Position numbers and translations under genes: made by a program
Assembly (NCBI GenBank): GCA_032173965.1
Contig: JAVUNC010000019.1
Location: 5,456,501-5,520,500 of the forward strand
Source: Sitta carolinensis
Taxonomy: Eukaryota; Chordata; Aves; Passeriformes; Sittidae
Reading direction: 5' to 3'
DNA length: 64,000 nt
The notes under the pieces: model-generated
The model's database searches: none
The model's input: the letters and a program-made list of their open reading frames with translations, nothing else
Told to the model about the DNA's origin: nothing
Shown: in pieces, positions 54,401 through 64,000 of the stretch
Layout: every line of letters begins with the position of its first letter
How positions within the stretch are numbered: the first letter of the stretch is position 1

Positions 54401-55655
54401 GTTGCCCAGTGTGTTGCCTTTTCCTGCAGGATGATCTCTGAGTGCACTATCGGAGTGGAAAACCCTTTTGCAGTTCAAGTTAGCAGTTACCTGAAAGTTC
54501 AAAGTACCTCTCACAAGGCAGAATGCATGTAAATGACAACAGTAAACACCAGTACTGCTAAAATGTTGTATTTACTCCCATTCCAAGCCTGGGTCCTCCA
54601 GCTTGGCTAGCTTTGCTTAACTCAATAGCTTTGCTTATGTTAATTGCTTCAATGGACATGGAATTATTGTCACTAAAACGAATGCTTCAGAAGCCAAAAT
54701 AACCCCTCACTGGAATAATTGTTGAAAAGGATTTTTCTTTTAGAACATTATGTCTTCAAAGAACACCTACCTGGAGTTCATTTGATTTCGAGAGTTGCTT
54801 TACTTGTAATCCAAAGCAAACTCTTACAAAATCTCTTTGGGAAGGAAAAAAAAAAGTTAATTTCTGCTATCTGTTGTTTCACAGAAGTTTATAGGTCAAC
54901 AATTTATGTATCCCAGTCAGCAAGCAACACGCATATAGCATCTACTTCTCTGAATCAGAGAGCTGGCTGATGTCAAGGTAATTACATTGATACAAGGCTG
55001 TTGTAGGTTCAAGGAGATGAGAGCTGAGTTTCTCTATAGAAGAACTGAATTCCTTGAACAGAGAAGACTCTGTGTGTATGAGTGCGTGTGTGTGCAGTAC
55101 TTGTGAGTCATGATAGTTTCTAAAAGGCTGTTTAACTTTCTGAAGTTGATGTGAGTCATTGTTCTCTTCCCAGGTAATGACTAGTTAAGATCACATTTAG
55201 TTCTTCCATTTCTCTAGTAATCTCTGAGACCTGTGTTTCATTGATCTCCCAGTGAACAACTGCTTCAGAGCTCTGAGTGACAAGTAAAAGCTTTATGAAA
55301 CAACACAGATCATTCCGTTTGGAGAGTATAGATGACTAGAGCTGGAACCAGTCACTACTCAGCCACTTTTGTCACATAAAAGTGACAACTGGTTTAACAA
55401 AAGAAAGCTTGTGTTAAGTGTTTAATGTAGATACAAAACATACAGGATTGGGTAAAAGGTGACTTTGAAGGACACAGAATAAAAATAGGCACAACAGCGG
55501 CAGGTTTTTTACTTAGGACAACACAAACTTTTTCTCCTAATTATTCCTAAGGTCAAACTGAGTATTTCAGAGGGCGTACTGAATATATTAAAGATCTAAA
55601 CCCAAACTTATCTTGTGGTTTAGGCATGTTTATCTAGCTGTTTCAAAGTTACAGA
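51469..55655. other. Intergenic sequence, nothing recognised
   Basis: AT-rich; a small TGTG-rich patch lies at 55068-55100. Reading frames are short and unsupported. Confidence 0.55.
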
Positions 55656-55657
55656 AA

Positions 55658-55925
55658 CAAAAAGAATCACCGAGTGGGTCAGGTTGGAAAGGACCTCTGG
55701 CCCAACTTCCCTGCTCAGTCAGGGTCATCCTAGAGCAGGTGGATTGTGTCCAGATGGCTTTTGAATATTTCCAGGGATGGAGACTCCACAAGCTTCCTGG
55801 GGGACCTGGTGCAGTGTTCTGTCACTTGCTCAGTAAGGAAGTTCTTCCTCACGTGCAGGGGGTCTTCCTGTGTTCCAGCTTCTGCCTCTTGCCTCCTGTC
55901 CTATTGCTTGGCACCACTAGAAGAC
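55658..55925 (-). mobile_element. CR1 LINE 3' fragment, inverted
   Basis: On the plus strand it starts AGAATCACCGAGTGGGTCAG, GTTGGAAAGGACCTCTGG, and continues CCAGGGATGGAGACTCCACA, GTAAGGAAGTTCTTCCTCAC and CCTCCTGTCCTATTGCTTGG: a reverse-complement CR1 tail with its 3' end at the left. Confidence 0.9.
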
Positions 55926-58680
55926 AGAACAGAAATTGAAATACTTGCAAAATGCACTGGAACCTTCAACCAGGATTTCAAACCTTCTCTTCTTTGTAAG
56001 AGATAGGTAAATTGCAGAGGAGCACTTTGTCTTGCTTATTCTTCTTCAGACTGGCAATAAAAATATATTAGGATGTTAAAGCTGGGATTGCTAATGTATT
56101 AAAGATTTATATTTAGAATAAAAATGATCTTTCAGCACAGCGTTCTCATGAGATTTCTTGCTAAACATGTTCCCAACTCCTCCATTGCCACCTCCAACCT
56201 TTTCTTCTGGTATTTTTCCAATTTACAATATGAATTCTTCTGTACTTGTTGTCAAATGCTAAAATAGTTTTTATAAGAGATTTTAGCTGAAGTGACTAGA
56301 AATTCTAAGTGATACAGAGTTCTATAATCATTAGTTTTACTCCTACAGTTAAAAATATCCCTATTTATGGGGTTTCTATTTTCTCTGGTTTAACATGAGG
56401 AATATGTTTCAAAGTTACAAAAGCTTAGGGGATCAGTCTGGAGAGGGCTTAAATTCAATGTTTAGTAAAGAGTTGTGTTGCTGATGTGCTAATAATACAA
56501 GTAATGTTTTTTTGGTGACTGATTTATTTATTCCCTTTAAATAGAGGCCAGTCAAACCTGATACTAATTTAATGAGTTAGAGAACAAGGAAACAGGGCTA
56601 TAGGGTCCTGAGCTGATGGCAACCAGATCATTCCTGCTGTTACTGCAGCACATGCTGCTGGACACCTGCATGGCATCTCCTTCCATTTGTACCATAGATG
56701 AGCCCACCTCTCATAAAACTGAATCAAAAACAACTTTTCTGAATAAATAAAGCCATAATTTAATGTTTATGTATTCATTAGTCAACACTGTTCGTTATGC
56801 AGACCATATTGTAGCTATTCATTTATGTGTGCAAGTTAAAAATGACTAAGACCATTAATTCACTGAGAACACATATGTCACTTGGTGAAATACTGATTTA
56901 TTTCCTAAATTATAGCAAAGACACCAGGTCTAGGTTTTCTGCAACAGATTGCTGTTTTTGGGACAGTCGGGGATGAGCATTCAGTATCAGTCTCAGTACA
57001 GAAAGACAAAGAGGAAGAGCATTTGGTTTAATAGGAGATAATTTAATCATCCTCTGAGAAGGAGAGCTTTTGAAGGGCATCACATATTTGACTCTGTTCT
57101 GGCAGCTCTGTTCAGAATGATGGAGCCATGGGGTGTGATCTGATGCAGCCTGCAGTGGGTGGGAGCACCAGCAGGTCCTGGAGATTAGCAGGGTGGGAAA
57201 GAATGAAACATGGTCAAAATCAGAGGAATCTGACCCAGAATGTTATTTCAGTGTTTGGACAAATGCATATCTAAATTGTCTTATTAGAGGTCTGCAGAGT
57301 CTTCAGTGACTAATGAAGTATTTCTTATGAGAAAGCTTATTCAGAAAATTTGTTATTCCTTTTTCATTTCTTTGATGGAATTCAGTTATTCAGAACTGAT
57401 GAAGTTGTAACCCACTCTCTCCCCAGCACAGACACAAATTAAATTCCTTCTTGGCAGGATTAAGCAATGTTAGCAAGAATTACTTCTGTATGCATTCCGT
57501 GTATTGATTTGAAGCAAAATAGGTAATGTCAAAGGCAATTAAGGCTGTTTCAGATATTCCATGTTAAGATCTTACTTTCTATTCCCTTCATGGGCTCCCA
57601 TTTTTACGCTGGGTTTCCCCTCCAGACTAAAGGGCTTGACCCGTTCAGAAAAATCTTCTTGGGAATAACACACAGATGCTATTTTGCTAATGCTGATAGT
57701 TCTATGGAATTGGAATTCCAGGAATTTCCAGGAATTGGAAAGATTTCTCATCTGGAAGGAGGTAACTTTTTGTACCATGAAGATGACTTCTACTGTTGCC
57801 ATGAATAATTATGGTTTTGTCTAATTCTAATTCTTCTGCAAATTCCACACATTGTTATTAGAGATGTGTTGTAATTAAGCAAATTCTTTCCCTAAGCTGT
57901 TTCACTTTAAAGGAGGACCTCCGCTGCAATTGCTTTTTCCACTTGCTTTTTTTACTCTGTCCTGGAACCAAGGGCAGAGATCCTGTCCTTCTGGGGGAAA
58001 TAATATCCTGACAGATATTTCATCACTGGTGAGGAGGCAGTCTTGATGAACTCCCAGGAGATAAAAGCTGGATTTGGAGGAGGTATGGAAGTGAGAGGCA
58101 GTAGATGGACCAGGCTGAGACCATGCCCTAACAAGAAGACAAGGGAAAAACAGGCTAATGGGAAAGAACTGTGCAGTAGAGGGACAGAGGAGGCTGGAGC
58201 AATAGAGGAGAAAAGCATATCTGAAGAATGAAGACGTGGAATGGTATCTGCACTCACAAAATTGCTCCACTACCCCTGCATGTAATGGAAAAGGTCACAG
58301 ATTCCCTGATGACAAACTCTTGTATTTGCTAGCAGATCATCAGTGACATGAAGAGTCGTGTGTGTCCTGCCTCTGTGGTGCTGGTTATCAGAGCATGGCC
58401 CAGAACAGTACCGAGATCACTTAGTTCAGCTGGGTGATCTCAGCTGCAAACCTGGAGCCCCAGTTTTGCCAGTGGCCAGTAGGGACACGAGTGGGATTCT
58501 GTGTAATTCTGACACGGACTGGCAAGGGAACAGTGGAAGCACAGCACTGTAGTGTCATGCTCTGAACAGTCTTTGCTCTTTAACAACGTTTCTGTGTCAC
58601 ATATTAATCCGTGCTTTTAAAAGTGGATTTCAATAATAAGAAGTTTATAGCCTAACAGGAGCCTTACAAACTTCACCAGG
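55926..58680. other. Intergenic sequence, paired STAT-like motif only
   Basis: AT-rich. Two TTCCAGGAA motifs occur at 57716-57724 and 57726-57734. No gene is recognised. Confidence 0.5.
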
Positions 58681-58925
58681 GACAAATGTAAAGTTGTGTG
58701 CTAAGCAGGGAATAAGCCCTGGCAATGAAACAGGCTGGGACCTGACAGTTCTGCTGGAGATGGCCTGAGACAGGCAGTGGAGCAGGTTGGCCAGGGAGGC
58801 TGTCTCCTCTCCATGTCTCTGTCCATGGAGGCTTTCAAGGCTTGTCCAGATGTAGCCTTGAGCAATGAGCCTGACCTTGCATTTGTCACTGCTCTGCACA
58901 AGAGGTGGGACTAGAGACAGCCTGA
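58680..58925 (+). mobile_element. Possible diverged CR1 fragment
   Basis: Resembles a CR1 tail in GGAGCAGGTTGGCCAGGGAG, TCCATGGAGGCTTTCAAGG, CTTGTCCAGATGTAGCCTTG and AGCAA, but divergence is high and the 3' terminus is missing. An unrelated repeat is possible. Confidence 0.45.
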
Positions 58926-61900
58926 AGATGCTTCTGACATAAACTTTCCTGTGATCTTATGATAATATACTTAAAATTTATTCATCCTGCAAAAAAAGGT
59001 GGGAACAGCTGGCAGTAAAATGAGATTATTGTCAGTGGGTTTGTGAACTATCTTATTCTTGGTATCTGAAAATGAGACTTCATTAAGAAAATGTCACTTG
59101 CCTTTATTATTGCCAAGTTAACCTTTTGAAAATGAACTGACCATGAAAGAATGGAGTAATTTCATCTAGAATCTGCAGATAATCTGTAATAATAATGCAC
59201 AAGGGCATGAAATGCTTCTATTAATCTCTGTGGGATATTAGCAGTAAAGCCCAATGATGGCAATTTGTATATAAGCATTGTTAATAATTTAGTATTACTT
59301 GAGGTTCACAAAAGAGAGAGTCACATGTATTATTAAAAAATAATCTATGAGTGAGAGTTCTCCAGTATAATTAACATAATGGCTTTTACTCTAACAGGCA
59401 CTCAGAACATGTACACTTAAACAACAAGAATATAGCAATAATATATAAATCTTAAAATTATTAACTACTTTGGCTGAGGGTGTATCACCTAGTGAGTGGA
59501 TTTATGGTGATTTTAGCCTCCCACTTCAGGGACTACAAGCCTTATAAAGACTTGTCCTTTAGGTTTATCCAATTGTGGTAATTATTTGGGAGTTGAAAGG
59601 ACTCATTAGCAGTCCCTTCTCATCTCTGATGCCGTTCTGCAAATTAGCCACTGGAAATTTCTTAAGTACCTTCGAATTCTTTCATTATCTAGCACAAAAG
59701 GTCATTTCACATAAAATCAAGTACTCTGAGACCTGCTAATATAAGGACATCCTGAACTTGTGAATCTATTAAATCTATTTTCACAATCTGTTTCCACAAT
59801 TGGGTGTTGTTTGCTTTTGAGGGCTGTCTGCTGCTCTCCAAATGTACTCTGTTATTATTTACCTAGTGACTGAATTTTTATTGTCTCTTCATAGAGGCCC
59901 TCACAAAGTAAAAAACCATCCTTAAGTTAAAAAGTCTCTGATCCTGTTTGTGCTCTGAGCTATGGTCATATTTGCAGAGTGATAGCTGTGAAAATCAGCA
60001 TCTCAGTACTACTTGTACAAATGCAGCACCACCATCTATCCTCTTGTGGTGACTCTGTGTGAAATTGGGATCAGAATGTACTGCAATCATATTTTTCAAC
60101 AAATATGCAAAATAAAGAGAAATTCTTTCTGTTTACAAGCACCAAATCCAAAGAGGGATAACTAGCATTGCAAAATTTAATCTGCTAAAGGAAAGCAAGA
60201 GCCCTCATAATCTTTTGTAAAACCCTTTTCTCCACAGGGTTTACAAAAGCACCATCACGATCTCTTTGGGGGTACTGTGGGACAAAGCCAGCTCATGTAA
60301 AAACTTGTGCTAGGAACTGTTGTCAAACTTGAAATGCCTTGTGTAGCCATCATCAAATATAATTAAAAGAAAGAGCCTCTGGTTAAAGATGAGAGGAGAG
60401 AATACAAACCCTTTTTTAATCAGCCTGAACAGAATTTACTTTCCATTTTTTACTGACTTGCTGCTTGGTGTACAGTTCATCTCATGGTTCAGTTTTCTGA
60501 CTAGTTTTTCTGTTGCATTCCTAGGTTACAGGTATGAGCCACAGAGAGAGAGAGCAGCAATCCCTTCTGGAAATGGCTTGGGAATACCATGGAGGAAGCG
60601 GGAGCACTGGTGAGATTTTGAAGACGGAAGAGTGAAAGATGAGGTGCTAAATCTGAGACTGCTAAAATGAGCTGCTGAACATCAGAGAGCAGGAATTACT
60701 GCATTTCCTGCAGAACCTCTGAGCCTTTTATTTCTAGTAATAGAAATCCACGTGGGTCTCAAGAAGTGTTAAAATAACAGTTTTTGAAAGCAACAGTTTT
60801 TCATAAAGGCAGAAATATATTTTATATATATAAAATATGTATGCTCTGCTCTGTGTTTATCTGGTTTGCCCATTCCAGGTCCCCTGAGCAGATAATGCTG
60901 CATCCTCAGCTCCCACACCCTCCACCCTCAGCTCCCTCAGCCTCCATCCTGGCTGCTGTGCTGTACATTACTGCAAAGGAGCACAGCTGGGTGCTGGACT
61001 GCAATTTCTCATGTAGCTCAGATCAGGTCCATTAGTTTATTTGAAGGTTAGAACCAAGACCACAGAAGTGGATGAGGAGCTAATAGACAGACTGGTGTTC
61101 CTGCTGTGTTCACGGGGGCTTAAACCAGGGAGAAAATAGTCAGGCACATCCATATTATTTTCACCTTTTGCTTCACGATTTGCTGTAGTCTCATTCATAA
61201 ATGACAAAGAAACAGCTCCCTGCTGTGAGGTCCTCATACCGCAGAGAGCTGTAATGAGTTTGTAACGAGATGGAGATAAGGCAGATTTTTAGTGATTACA
61301 CAGACAAATCTGAGTGTAAATCAGAGATGTGCTGAGTGAGGGGTATATCTTTCCATCACTCTCCATGGCTTAAACATCTGAGGACACTTTCAGTATTCTC
61401 ATGGTATTATGTAAGAAGAACTCAGTAAGACAAAAATGTTCTAAATGCATCTTTATGGATTTTTTACCTTCACTGTGTGTCAGAAACTTTTGTAATTTGA
61501 CAGCCACTAGCAGTGATTAATGGCTAGCGATATGGCTAGGGGCAATGTATGTTTCAAAGTCAATATCAGGAAAGCCTCTGTGATCTGGGAAGTCTTTGGC
61601 TCTGCAACTGTCTCCTTGCAGAATCAGAAACAAGTATTTTGCCTGCGTGCTCCTTGAAGAGCTCCAAATAAATAGCTGGAATATTAATGAAGAGGAGGGA
61701 AAAACAGGAGAATATTTATCTTGGAGTGCAATGCTAAGATGAGATTTAAGGGTTGTTTCTGTTTAGGTCTTTTATGATAGCTACAGTATATTTATATTTT
61801 TCGTATGTATGCATATATATTTGTGGAGATGTATACATATAAGCGCTCCAGAAAGAAATGTTCTATTTTCATTTTCTTAGAAGCATCAGGTGTTTTCTGT

Positions 61901-63199
61901 GTTGAATCTTAGCATAGGTAACATATATCCAGATATTAAAGTAACCATGCCTAAATAAATAAATATTTCTGACGATGACTCCTGTACCTCATTTATTCCT
62001 CTTTTCAAAATGTGTGGTTGTGAATAAACCATTTACCTCCACAAGTGTATGCTCTGTAGGATTTCAGATACAAAATACTTAGAAGGTCAGAGAATTACAA
62101 TAAATAGGTTTAGTGCATCCCTGTATAACATAAATCTCATTTCTTTTTGCCATGTTCTGTCCTTCTTAATTAAAACATCAGACCACACGTACGCTCTGGA
62201 GCAGCTCAATTATGAAAGGTTAGATCCATCAGTTTATTCCTGATTGGTTTATTAATTACTGGCCTTGATTCTTAATTCAAATCAACACTCTTTCCTCGGG
62301 ATAAAAATGGACAGTATGTTACAAATAATATACTGTACTTTTAAACAAAAACATATTGGAAACATTTACAAAGAAAGCTTCCATTGGACTTGGCTTTGAT
62401 GGAATTATGATCTCTTGTGCCATGAAGTCTGACTTTCCCAGGTGACCACTGGTGAATTTCTAAACAGTGTTGTTACTGAATCCCTTTAATCCATAAAAGG
62501 AATAGAAAAAAAATGCTGTGAGCTGAAATTCTCTTTCAGTTTTGTAAGGACATTTCAAATACGTAACTTTCATCCATGATTTTCAAGATATTTTTAAATG
62601 GGACTTCTGATGGTTTTATGAAAACCTTTTGCTTGCAAACCTGCTGTATTGTGCCAGCTGATGTGCTCCAAAGAAGTGGAAGAACTTCTGATGGTAAATC
62701 TAAACCAGATCTGCAGAAATGGCTAAGTTGTGTCTGGAGACACTGTGGATGCTGTTAGACAAGGTACGAAGGGATCCACCCATTAAAGACAAGAGAAGAC
62801 AGGAGCTTGCTCTTCCTTTTTTATTTTACGTATGTCCTTCAGCAATTTGGATTTTGCATCTACCTGAAAGTGGCTGTTAAGAAAGGCTTTATTTATTTAC
62901 TCCAACAGTAAATACTTTTTTCACCTGATAGGCAAGGGCAGACTGATCCTGCTTTGCTGAGCTGCTCTGCTTTGGTTCATGAGCTCTTGGGCTGGGTTCC
63001 GGTCCCCTCTCCATCAGAGGATGGACACTCCACGGCCGGTCCACCCACTGAGCCTGGGGTATACGTTCTACCCGATTTAACTGACCCTGAGAGGAAAAAA
63101 AAAACCCAAAACTTTTAAAAAACCCATCAAAGCTCTTCAAGTTTAGGCACATAATTATCTCCTCAAGATTTGGCCTGAACTGCTCCCAGCCTACGCTCC

Positions 63200-63200
<1 letters not shown>
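58926..63200. other. Intergenic sequence upstream of CNIH3, nothing recognised
   Basis: AT-rich flank of CNIH3. Could contain distal regulatory elements or a non-coding upstream exon, but nothing in the sequence identifies one. Confidence 0.5.

Positions 63201-64000
<800 letters not shown>

Overview
This is a vertebrate, almost certainly avian, nuclear genome window. It has long introns with GT/AG boundaries, two CpG islands and several CR1 LINE fragments. One CR1 fragment keeps the bird-type 3' end, with tandem TTCTATG/TTCTGTG motifs at 31602-31617. It holds two recognisable genes. WDR26 is on the minus strand and looks complete from coding start to stop (30505 down to 2923, 14 coding exons), with a 3' UTR running to about position 40. 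The first coding exon of CNIH3 is on the plus strand (63606-63686), and the rest of that gene lies beyond the right edge. This divergent order, about 33 kb apart, matches the human CNIH4-WDR26-CNIH3 neighbourhood as I remember it.

Layout: 1-2922 WDR26 3' UTR with a distal poly(A) signal at 55-60. 2923-30505 WDR26 exons 14 to 1 with introns. 29800-31340 CpG island and promoter. 31409-31618 a 5'-truncated CR1. 31640-63200 AT-rich intergenic sequence with older CR1 fragments and simple repeats, and no protein-coding gene that I can support. 63200-63800 CpG island and CNIH3 exon 1. 63925-64000 a G-rich 18-bp minisatellite in CNIH3 intron 1, running off the window.

WDR26 is a LisH-CTLH-WD40 subunit of the CTLH/GID E3 ubiquitin ligase. 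CNIH3 is a cornichon-family ER cargo and AMPA-receptor auxiliary membrane protein. They are neighbours by conserved synteny, and nothing here suggests a joint pathway.

The most interesting signals are inside WDR26. Intron 12 has a 650-bp G/T-rich (on the transcript) minisatellite ending about 60 bases before the exon 13 acceptor. Next to it is a tandem duplication of period 363 bp whose copies differ by a 29-bp micro-inversion. Exon 3 has two in-frame donor sites 48 bases apart. Exons 1 and 9 carry frame lesions in an otherwise near-perfect gene; local consensus error is the likeliest cause, but this needs reads. I see no new multi-gene system: the window is an ordinary avian two-gene locus with unusual repeat structure.
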